Below are positions 1-7,514 of a stretch of DNA of 64,000 nt, piece after piece. Source of the stretch: Planctomycetota bacterium (GTDB lineage: Bacteria; Planctomycetota; UBA1135; UBA2386). The number at the start of each line of letters is the position of its first letter. The stretch's first letter is position 1. Both the position numbers and the translations under genes were made by a program. The notes below the pieces were generated by a model. It did not search any database and was not told the DNA's origin. It saw only the letters and a list, made by a program, of their open reading frames with translations. The DNA is taken from assembly GCA_016713175.1 (NCBI GenBank), contig JADJPQ010000026.1, forward strand, positions 62,001 through 126,000, in the 5' to 3' direction.

Positions 1-724
1 CGAGCGACGCCGCGTCCCGCAAAGCGGCGACGATGTTCGGCCCATGCGGCAGGCGCTGGCGTTCGACCTGCAATCGCGGCAGGCGCTCGAGGGCCGCCGC
101 GTAGGTGGCAACCGGCGAAATCACGCGGCGGGCCGGCAGCTCTTCATAGACCGTTGCCCAGTAGGCGAGTCCGCGCGCCAGTTCCGCCAGCCGCACCGGC
201 GACGTCCGCTCGTGCAGCGCCGCGGCGGCATGCCCCGAACGGATGATCCCATGCGTTGCACCACCGGACAGACCCGGCGCCAGGCGTCCGGCCCAGAGAT
301 CGAGAACGTCGCGCCACGGCTGCTCTGCCAGTTGTCGTTCGAAGAACTGCAGCCAGTCGCCATAGCGGGCAATGGCGGCCTTCCGATCGGCGGTGTCACG
401 ACGGGGTCCGAGCGCCGGCCGCCAGTCGGCCGGATCGATCGGCGTCGTCGGCTGCGGCAGCGCCACCGGCCGATCGGTGCTCAGGCGCACGTAGGCACGG
501 AGTCGCTCGCCCGAGGCGCCAAGTGCCGACAGTGCCTGCAGCGCCATCGGCGCGTGCGAAGAGAGGCCGCCGCGGGTCGACGGGCCCTCGGAATGCAGGA
601 GTTGCCAGACCTCGTCGAGCGCATCGCCCGCCGGCACGGGCGCGGCGGCAGTGCCGCACGCCGCACTGGTGACTGCACCCAGGCAGAACGAGATCGCCTC
701 ACGGCGGGTCGGCGTCGGGACCAT
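1..724 (-). CDS. Questin oxidase-like family protein, C-terminus outside window
   Basis: The minus-strand frame opens at ATG 724 behind GGGAGAA and is still open at base 1, giving 241 residues. Near residue 135 it reads THGIIRSGHAAAAL, followed by LARGLAYWATVYEELP; this resembles the His-rich helix of the questin oxidase family (Pfam Questin_oxidase), found in fungal Baeyer-Villiger-type oxidases and uncharacterised bacterial proteins. The first residues (RREAISFCLGAVTSAACG) could be a weak signal or Tat-like segment, but no clear RR-F-x-K motif is present. It is divergent from the aminopeptidase with about 100 bp between starts. The family call is from recognition of the motif only; substrate unknown. 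Confidence 0.65.
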   Translation of the reverse strand, partial: MVPTPTRREAISFCLGAVTSAACGTAAAPVPAGDALDEVWQLLHSEGPSTRGGLSSHAPMALQALSALGASGERLRAYVRLSTDRPVALPQPTTPIDPADWRPALGPRRDTADRKAAIARYGDWLQFFERQLAEQPWRDVLDLWAGRLAPGLSGGATHGIIRSGHAAAALHERTSPVRLAELARGLAYWATVYEELPARRVISPVATYAAALERLPRLQVERQRLPHGPNIVAALRDAASL

Positions 725-824
725 GGCCTGATTCTCCCTCGCCGTGGCGGCGCGCGCTCGGGAACATCGCCCCGACCCGGCAGAAGACGACTGCGCATTG
801 CAGACCCGTTGCGAACCCGCCACC

Positions 825-2393
825 ATGCCGCGCCTGATGACCCGCTTGCATGCTGTCGCTGATCCTGAGTCCGCCATCACCGCCGAGCGCTTCGACGCCG
901 TCGTGGCAATCGTCCACGATTTCGCCGCCTTGGATCTGCCCCCCGTGTGCGCGCTGCTCGAGAACGCGCTGCGGATCGACGCGCAGGCGAAGTCCGCGGT
1001 CACGCTGCTCCTCGATCCAGGCCTGGCCGGTCGCCGGCTGATCGTCGCGCCGACCGGGCCGTTGACCCGCGACTATGACGACGTCCGCCGCTTCGCCGAA
1101 GCCGCCGCCGCCGGCATCCGCCGCGCCCGCGATGCCGGGGCGCGTCGCCCCCTGCTGCTGCTGCAGGCGCCGCCAGCCGACGAACGCCATGCGGAGGCGC
1201 CGCGCGTCACCGCCATCGCGGCATTGGGCGCCTTGTGGGAACCGCTCGAAGCGCGCGAGGCGCTCGGTGCCGCCAAGGCCGAGCCGGTCACCGACGTCGG
1301 CTTCGCCGTTCTCGGTGGCGCGTTCACGGCAGCCGACGCCGAACACGTCACTGCGATCGACGGCGGCCTGCGACTGACCAAGGACCTGTGCGGCACCGAG
1401 CCAGAACGGATGGCTCCGCCGCGCTTTGCCGAGTACGTCAAGCAGGCGTTCGCCGGCTTGCCGGTGAAGGTCACGGTCGTCGATTCCCACCTGAAACTGC
1501 AGAAGCAGTACCCGCTGCTGTTCGCGGTGGCGCGCGCCTCGCTGCTGGTGCCGCGGCATTGGCCCTGCGTGATCCGGCTCGAATACGCACCGAAGGGCAA
1601 GCACGAACGCACGCTGCTGTTCGCCGGCAAGGGCCTGACCTACGACACCGGCGGCGCCGATCTGAAGGTCAACGGCCACATGTCCGGCATGAGCCGCGAC
1701 AAGGGCGGCGCGGCGGCCGTCGCGGGCCTGATCTGGACCGCGGCGAAGCTCGGGAAGAAGGGCATCCGGCTGTACGCCGAACTCGGCGTCGTCCGCAACA
1801 GCATCGGCCCCGACGCGTTCGTCACCGACGAGATCATCCGTTCGCATGCCGGTGTGCGGGTCCGGATCGGCAACACCGACGCCGAGGGCCGGCTCGTGCT
1901 CGCCGATCTGCTGTCGCACCTGCGCGAGGTCGCCGGCAAGGCCACCGATCCGCGGCTGTTCACCTGTGCGACGCTGACCGGACATGCGGGGCGGGCGATG
2001 GGCACCTACAACATCGCGCTCGACAACGGCCCGGCGCGGGCGCTCGGCACCGCCGAGTCACTCGGCGAACTCGGCGATCGGCACGGCGATCCGTTCGAGG
2101 TGTCGCGCTTGCGGCGCGAGGACTTCCAGTTCGTGCGACCGCGGTCGGCGGCCGACGACGTGCTGTCGTGCAACAACGAGCCGAGCTCGGCCACCGCGCG
2201 CGGGCATCAGTTCCCGATGGCGTTCCTGGCGATCGCGTCGGGGCTGGATCGACATGGCAGTGACAGCGAGCAGCCGATCCCGTTCACGCACATCGACATC
2301 GGCGGCAGTGCGGTCGAGGGCGGGGATTGGCAGCATGGGCGGCCGACCGGGCGGCCGCTGGTGGCGATGCTGCGGGCGCTCTGCGGCGGGTGA
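825..2393 (+). CDS. M17-family leucyl aminopeptidase
   Basis: A cytosolic metallo-aminopeptidase of the M17 (PepA) family, releasing N-terminal residues from peptides. The hallmark NTDAEGRLVLADLL segment is present, with the preceding metal and catalytic region KGLTYDTGG and DKGGAAAVAG; family members usually have KGITFDSGG and MxxDMGGAA-type blocks, so this is a somewhat divergent member. The frame is open from 744, but ATG 825 (MPRLMTRL) begins the protein-like sequence; ATG 840 is also possible. No strong ribosome-binding site decides it. Its last 274 bp (2123-2396, running past the stop) recur unchanged at 4967-5240, so the 3' end has been duplicated across a foreign-looking operon. Confidence 0.88.
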   Translation: MPRLMTRLHAVADPESAITAERFDAVVAIVHDFAALDLPPVCALLENALRIDAQAKSAVTLLLDPGLAGRRLIVAPTGPLTRDYDDVRRFAEAAAAGIRRARDAGARRPLLLLQAPPADERHAEAPRVTAIAALGALWEPLEAREALGAAKAEPVTDVGFAVLGGAFTAADAEHVTAIDGGLRLTKDLCGTEPERMAPPRFAEYVKQAFAGLPVKVTVVDSHLKLQKQYPLLFAVARASLLVPRHWPCVIRLEYAPKGKHERTLLFAGKGLTYDTGGADLKVNGHMSGMSRDKGGAAAVAGLIWTAAKLGKKGIRLYAELGVVRNSIGPDAFVTDEIIRSHAGVRVRIGNTDAEGRLVLADLLSHLREVAGKATDPRLFTCATLTGHAGRAMGTYNIALDNGPARALGTAESLGELGDRHGDPFEVSRLRREDFQFVRPRSAADDVLSCNNEPSSATARGHQFPMAFLAIASGLDRHGSDSEQPIPFTHIDIGGSAVEGGDWQHGRPTGRPLVAMLRALCGG

Positions 2394-2396
2394 GTC
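2123..2396. repeat. Left 274-bp perfect direct repeat (aminopeptidase 3' end)
   Basis: Bases 2123-2396 are identical to 4967-5240 in the same orientation. A further 29-bp match lies immediately outside: 2036-2064 equals 4938-4966, but the 58 bp between the two blocks in the gene (2065-2122) are missing from the right-hand copy. The repeats bracket the sigma-like operon. Confidence 0.97.
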
Positions 2397-2575
2397 CGTC
2401 GGCGTCGGGCCCCAGCGAGCGCTCTGTTAGGGACGAGCGGAACCAACGTCAAGCCACAGGAAGCCGCGAGGTTGCCCAACAACAACGCGTCCCGGCGCAG
2501 GACCGGTGATCGGTCGTGCGGAGCCCATCACCATTCAGCCGCACCTGGGCGACTCGACGACTCGACCATCAGCAC

Positions 2576-2604
2576 TTGACACGCTCCCGCGGCTGATGCA
2601 TGCT
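2576..2604 (+). promoter_or_regulatory. Candidate sigma-70-type promoter of the cassette operon
   Basis: A consensus TTGACA lies at 2576-2581, then 17 bp, then a weak -10 hexamer CATGCT at 2599-2604. It is about 50 bp upstream of the sigma-like gene. The rest of 2397-2653 shows no convincing gene. Confidence 0.4.
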
Positions 2605-2653
2605 GCATTGGAAGTGGAGCGATATCGGACTTGCTCCTCAACGGTAGCGGCCT

Positions 2654-3240
<587 letters not shown>

Positions 3241-3250
<10 letters not shown>

Positions 3251-3831
3251 GAATTCTGTGGCTCCTGAGCCTGCTCTCACCAGACGCAACGCGGCCGGCC
3301 AGCGCGGTTAGCGCACCTCTGCGGCGAGTCGTCGTAGCCGTGCCAGTCGCGGCCGAATGCAAGTGCAAGCTCGTCGATAACGGCACCACGCACGGGCCCG
3401 CTGCAACCTGCCCGGCACCCGGCGGCACTGGTCCATACTTCACCGTAGTCACGGTCGACAACCTCACCGAAAACGGCAAGTGCAAGACGCTACAGACTGG
3501 TTGTGGAGCGATAGCGGACGCCAAGTGCAAGCACACCGTGGACGTTACCCTGCGCTGGCAGGCCAACCCAGCCACCGGGTGCGATGTTGTCTGCCTCCAT
3601 GGAGGCAACCTGGGCCCACCGGCGTATCAGACAGCCTATGCCTCGGCCGCGGTGACCGCAAGGTTGACCGTCACCGCTATCTGCACTGAGACGACTGATA
3701 ACGCCGCAGACGGAGCGGTGCGTCTTTGGCTCGGGGCTTGTGCAACAACCCCCAATGGTCCGCCGAACGCTGGCAGTCCCAACGTCGAATACGTGCTGAG
3801 AATCAAGTGCGAAGCTTGTTTGCTACAATGA
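3241..3831 (+). CDS. Secreted cysteine-rich protein of unknown function
   Basis: A 196-residue protein beginning with a short hydrophobic signal sequence (MSIGILWLLSLLS, likely cleavage after PASA or close by). The mature part has twelve cysteines, several as CxC pairs (CKC, KCK twice) and a final CEAC, suggesting disulfide bonding or metal binding outside the cytoplasm. I do not recognise a family. Its ATG lies within the end of the sigma-like gene (10-bp overlap) and its stop overlaps the next start by 4 bp (ATGA), so the three genes are one translationally coupled operon. It has the cassette's lower G+C composition. Confidence 0.7.
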
Positions 3832-4670
3832 ACAGGCGGGATCGTTGCTTTCTCGCGACGGCGGTCGGCGCAGCGTTGCTTGTGATTTGCATTCCGTTCC
3901 TGAGGTCAAACACTGCCGAGATGCCAAGTCCTCGGCCCACGGAGGACCAGAAAGAACAGGTGCACCCGGTGGCAAACACGGCTGACTGGCTCGAGAACCA
4001 GGACAGCCGCGTGGCGGTCAGCTTCGTTCCGAACAGACCATCGGCGGGAAGCTCTGGCCCATTGCCCGCGGAAGCGCTCGCAGAAGTCGAGCACCAAGGA
4101 CCGTTGGCCGGCGAGGATCTCGAAGCACTGAAACGGTCTGCGCAAGAGTACACCAAACTGCGAGCGGACGTGCTGACCAAGTTCTCGGCCCAGGTCCAGG
4201 CGAACAATCCGGAGCAGATCGCCGAGGAGGCAAACCTGCTTGCCATCCTGCAGATAGCCATCGCGGCCGAGGACGCCATTGCCAGGGGGGCCTATCTGAC
4301 GCTGACGCCGCCGAAGACCTTGATGCGTCTGCCCGGCTGCGACCTGCTCTCAACCTCTACCACGAGGGACGGCAAGCCAATCAACATCGTTGCGGTCATG
4401 CCACTCGAGCGATACCCGGCGCTCCGCGATGCCCGGCAGTACCAGGGTGAGACAAACCTGGTAGCGGCGCAGGAGGTTGCGCACCGGTTCAACAGCAAGA
4501 ACGACGGCGAACGCGCCCGTCTCGCCGCGAGGCGCCAGGAGATCGAACGACGGCGCGCAGCAGGTCAGACGCCCTCGGTCGAAGAGATTCAGTTCCTTTA
4601 CACGGAGATGGGCCTGGCGTTACCGCTCCGTCTGGATCCGGTCGGCAACCTGATGATTGTCGAGGGCTGA
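3828..4670 (+). CDS. Membrane-anchored protein of unknown function
   Basis: A 280-residue protein with an N-terminal membrane segment (CFLATAVGAALLVICIPFL) and the rest predicted outside the cytoplasm. A helix-rich middle (about residues 90-150, many Ala/Glu) is followed by a conserved-looking compact domain and a charged helix (ERARLAARRQEIERRR). No family recognised. The frame is open from 3726, but ATG 3828 forms a 4-bp ATGA overlap with the preceding stop, the usual coupled arrangement. Acting with a regulator and a secreted Cys-rich protein, it may be an anchor, sensor or processing partner; that is inference. Confidence 0.68.
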   Translation: MNRRDRCFLATAVGAALLVICIPFLRSNTAEMPSPRPTEDQKEQVHPVANTADWLENQDSRVAVSFVPNRPSAGSSGPLPAEALAEVEHQGPLAGEDLEALKRSAQEYTKLRADVLTKFSAQVQANNPEQIAEEANLLAILQIAIAAEDAIARGAYLTLTPPKTLMRLPGCDLLSTSTTRDGKPINIVAVMPLERYPALRDARQYQGETNLVAAQEVAHRFNSKNDGERARLAARRQEIERRRAAGQTPSVEEIQFLYTEMGLALPLRLDPVGNLMIVEG

Positions 4671-4699
4671 CGCGATCCACGTCGCTCCCGCCGGCAACA

Positions 4700-4937
4700 C
4701 TACCGGCCGCCGATGACGCCAGCCGCCGCGTTGCTGAACAGCACGCCAGCCGCATTGGCGCCCGGAGCGAACGTCGCCGCCTGGCTGAGGAACGACACGC
4801 CGAACAGCGCCGTCTGGTTCGGAATCGCCAGCGTCCACGTCGCCGCGCCCGACGCGACGGCGATCGGCACGCTGACGCCGAGCTCGACGAACAACGTGCA
4901 GCCCTGCATGCCGAACACCGCCAGATTCAACGGCCCA
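4700..4937 (-). pseudogene. 3' fragment of a second kelch-type secreted protein
   Basis: On the minus strand this encodes a tail (PLNLAVFGMQGCTLFVE, then IPNQTALFGVSFLSQA, ending at TAG 4700-4702) that closely matches the last about 80 residues of the kelch protein at 6102-7436, including at DNA level with scattered substitutions. There is no start and no kelch region: the homology stops at 4937, where sequence switches abruptly to duplicated aminopeptidase DNA. It is a diverged paralogue fragment, not a recent copy. Confidence 0.85.
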
Positions 4938-5237
4938 GCGGGCGCTCGGCACCGCCGAGTCACTCGCTTCCAGTTCGTGCGACCGCGGTCGGCGGCCGAC
5001 GACGTGCTGTCGTGCAACAACGAGCCGAGCTCGGCCACCGCGCGCGGGCATCAGTTCCCGATGGCGTTCCTGGCGATCGCGTCGGGGCTGGATCGACATG
5101 GCAGTGACAGCGAGCAGCCGATCCCGTTCACGCACATCGACATCGGCGGCAGTGCGGTCGAGGGCGGGGATTGGCAGCATGGGCGGCCGACCGGGCGGCC
5201 GCTGGTGGCGATGCTGCGGGCGCTCTGCGGCGGGTGA
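4938..5237 (+). pseudogene. Duplicated 3' end of the M17 aminopeptidase gene
   Basis: The block repeats aminopeptidase 2036-2064, then skips 58 bp and repeats 2123-2396 exactly, including the TGA stop. It encodes the C-terminal about 90 residues (FQFVRPRSAADD through ALCGG) with no start of its own. Absence of any substitution over 274 bp points to a very recent event, gene conversion, or an assembly duplication. Confidence 0.92.
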
Positions 5238-5240
5238 GTC
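4967..5240. repeat. Right 274-bp perfect direct repeat
   Basis: Identical to 2123-2396. Recombination between the two copies would delete 2844 bp carrying the whole sigma/Cys-rich/membrane operon and leave an intact aminopeptidase gene. Confidence 0.97.
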
Positions 5241-5294
5241 GACGGTGGCATGCGGACGTGCTGGCCGTCGTAGCGGAAATGCCGGCGCAGAACC

Positions 5295-5525
5295 TCACGC
5301 CCTCGGCTTCGGCGGCGGCAGTTCGCGCGCCGGGCACGACGACTGCCAGCCCTGGCGAGCGTGGGCACCGTCGCAAAACGGCTTGTTGGCCGATAGGCCG
5401 CAGCGGCACAGCGAGACCACCGTGCGACCCGCGAGCCCGAATGGCTTGCCGGTGGCGTCGCACAGCTGGATGGCCTCACCTTCGATGCGCAACGGGCCAT
5501 GGTCGTTGACGATGATCTTGGTCAT
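5295..5525 (-). CDS. CDGSH iron-sulfur domain protein
   Basis: A 76-residue protein with the full CDGSH signature, CRCGLSANKPFCDGAH (about residues 40-55): three Cys and one His that bind a [2Fe-2S] cluster in mitoNEET-type proteins. An N-terminal IIVNDHGPLRIEGE strand is typical of stand-alone bacterial members. No membrane segment, so probably a cytosolic redox or cluster-transfer protein. ATG at 5525. It lies in the island of broken genes but is itself intact. Confidence 0.88.
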   Translation of the reverse strand: MTKIIVNDHGPLRIEGEAIQLCDATGKPFGLAGRTVVSLCRCGLSANKPFCDGAHARQGWQSSCPARELPPPKPRA

Positions 5526-5602
5526 CCCGGCACGGTAATGGAACGCAGCCCGCGATTCGCCAGATCGACAGTTCTTGGTGGCCGGTGGGGCATCGCCGCG
5601 GA

Positions 5603-6049
5603 TCAGCGCAGCAGGATCCGCTGCGGCCCCGGCTGCGGCGTCATGGACACGGCCGCCCTACCGCCCCGGCGATCGAACGCCTGGATGACGCCGTTCGGAT
5701 CGCGGAACGAGCGCCGGATGCGGGCCGTGCCGTCCTCGGCAATCGGCGCATGCACACGCTCCCGCCAGACCGTACTGCCACCAGGGCCGCAAACGACGAG
5801 GTCGAGCATCGTCATCGCCTCGCGCACGACCACGTGCCGGTAGTCGAACACCAGCTCCAGCTCGACTCCAGGCACCGACACGAGATCCAGCTCGTTCGCC
5901 CCTGGCTGGGCGTCGACGTCGACGCGCATGCAGGCGCCACCCTCGTAGCCGTAGTAGACCGAATACGGACCTGGAACGGCGACCATCGGGGCCGCCAGTT
6001 CGGTGCGCGGGCCAAGGGGGAGGATCGCATCACCGCGACACAGCGACAA
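5603..6049 (-). pseudogene. Probable 3' remnant of a larger gene
   Basis: This 148-residue minus-strand frame starts only with a TTG lacking a ribosome-binding site, yet its sequence (MVAVPGPYSVYYGYEGG, VELELVFDYRHVVVRE, a C-terminal IQAFDRRGGRAAVSM) looks like beta-sandwich protein, resembling the C-terminal repeats of carboxypeptidase-regulatory-like secreted proteins. Together with the other 3' fragments nearby, the simplest reading is a decayed gene end joined at 6050-6101 to the kelch gene's downstream side. It could instead be a small genuine gene. Confidence 0.4.
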
Positions 6050-6101
6050 CGTGCGCAGCGGCGCGCCGCCAGGCGCGGAGCGGCGTCGCCTGGCGGCCCG
6101 C

Positions 6102-7436
6102 CTACCGCCCGCCCACCACTCCCGCCGCCGCGTTGCTGACGATCACCCCGGCCGCGTTGGCGCCCGGAGCGAACGTCGCCGCCTGGTTGAAGAACGACAC
6201 GCCGAGCAGCGCCGTCTGGTTCGGAATCGGCAGCGTCCACGTCGCCACGCCCGACGCCGCGGCGATCGGCACGCTGACGCCGATCTCGACGAACAACGTG
6301 CACCCCTGCATGCCGAACACCGCCAGATTCAACGGCAGCGCGAACGCACCCCAGTTCGTCGAAGAGAACCCGGTGACCATGAACGTCAACGGACTGCCGG
6401 CCGGCAACGACTGCACCTGCACGTCGAACGCATCGCCGATCCACGGCCGTTCACTGGCGGTCAACACCGGGGTCGCGTGGCCGCCGCCGCTGCAACCGTT
6501 GCCGAACGGCGCATAGCGGCCCGGCGCCGTCGGCCCGTACTGCCAGGTGTCCGTGCCGTTGTGCGTGCCGCCGAACATCACCACGCGCTGCCGCAGGTCG
6601 TCGTAGCACAACCACGTGTCGTAGCGCGCGAGCGGCGAGGTCGGCGTGCTCCGCTGGGTCCACGTCAGGCCATCCCATTCCCAGGTGTCATTCGTCGGCG
6701 CACCGCCAAACAACACGATCCGTGACCGCAGCGTGTCGGTGACCAATGAATGGTCATAGCGCGCCGCCGGCGAGGACGGCGGCGTCAGCAACTGCCAGTC
6801 GAGCCCATCGAAGTACCAGGTGTCGTTGCCCTGCAGGTAGCCCGAGAACAGCAGCAGGCCGCCGCCGATCGGGTCCCACGCCATGTCGCTGGCGCGCCGC
6901 GGCGCCGGGGAAGTCGTCGTCAGGATGGCCGACCAATCGACGCCGTTCCACTCCCACATGTCGTTCAGGTCGCCGGTGCCAAACCCTCCCCACATCACCG
7001 TGGTGCCGCGCGCTGGATGGAACACCAGCGGCTGCGAACGGCGGGCCGGCGGCACCGTTGCCGGCTGCGACTGGACCCAATCGAGTCCGTCCCATTCCCA
7101 CGTGTCGGCCAGCACACCGGCCGGCCCGATGCCGCCGAACATCACGACGCGTGCCCGGCCCGGATCGTAGGCAAGCGGAAACCCGGCCCGCGCCGGCGGC
7201 AGGTTGGTCGGCGCGCCCACGGCCCAGTTGGTGCCGTCGAACAACCAGGTGTCACCGACGCGAACGCCGCCGGCCAGGCCGCCGAACAGCACGACGCGGT
7301 CGCGCGCGGAGTCGTAGGCCATGCCATGCCCGACGCGGCCGGTTGGCGCCGCGGTGGTCGCGATCGATGCCCAATCGACCTGGGCCGCGAGGGATGCCGG
7401 GATCGCGATGCAGAACAAGCAAGAACGAGCGCTCAC
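6102..7436 (-). CDS. Secreted kelch-repeat protein with shared C-terminal tail
   Basis: A 444-residue exported protein. GTG 7436 follows GGAGGT at good spacing and gives a signal peptide ending in SLAAQ. Six kelch-type repeats follow (for example ARDRVVLFGG then DTWLFDGTNW), expected to form a beta-propeller, then a Cys-containing linker (FGNGCSGGG) and a C-terminal beta-rich domain with IPNQTALLGVSFFNQA. The same tail pattern ends nine other secreted proteins in this window. The function of the propeller is unknown; such proteins are plausible carbohydrate or protein binders. A diverged copy of its 3' end survives at 4700-4937. Confidence 0.85.
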   Translation of the reverse strand: MSARSCLFCIAIPASLAAQVDWASIATTAAPTGRVGHGMAYDSARDRVVLFGGLAGGVRVGDTWLFDGTNWAVGAPTNLPPARAGFPLAYDPGRARVVMFGGIGPAGVLADTWEWDGLDWVQSQPATVPPARRSQPLVFHPARGTTVMWGGFGTGDLNDMWEWNGVDWSAILTTTSPAPRRASDMAWDPIGGGLLLFSGYLQGNDTWYFDGLDWQLLTPPSSPAARYDHSLVTDTLRSRIVLFGGAPTNDTWEWDGLTWTQRSTPTSPLARYDTWLCYDDLRQRVVMFGGTHNGTDTWQYGPTAPGRYAPFGNGCSGGGHATPVLTASERPWIGDAFDVQVQSLPAGSPLTFMVTGFSSTNWGAFALPLNLAVFGMQGCTLFVEIGVSVPIAAASGVATWTLPIPNQTALLGVSFFNQAATFAPGANAAGVIVSNAAAGVVGGR

Positions 7437-7514
7437 AGCCACCTCCGGTGCAACGAAACGACGATGTCGCCGACGCCGTGCGCCAGCCACGGCAGACGGT
7501 ATCCTGCGCGGTCC

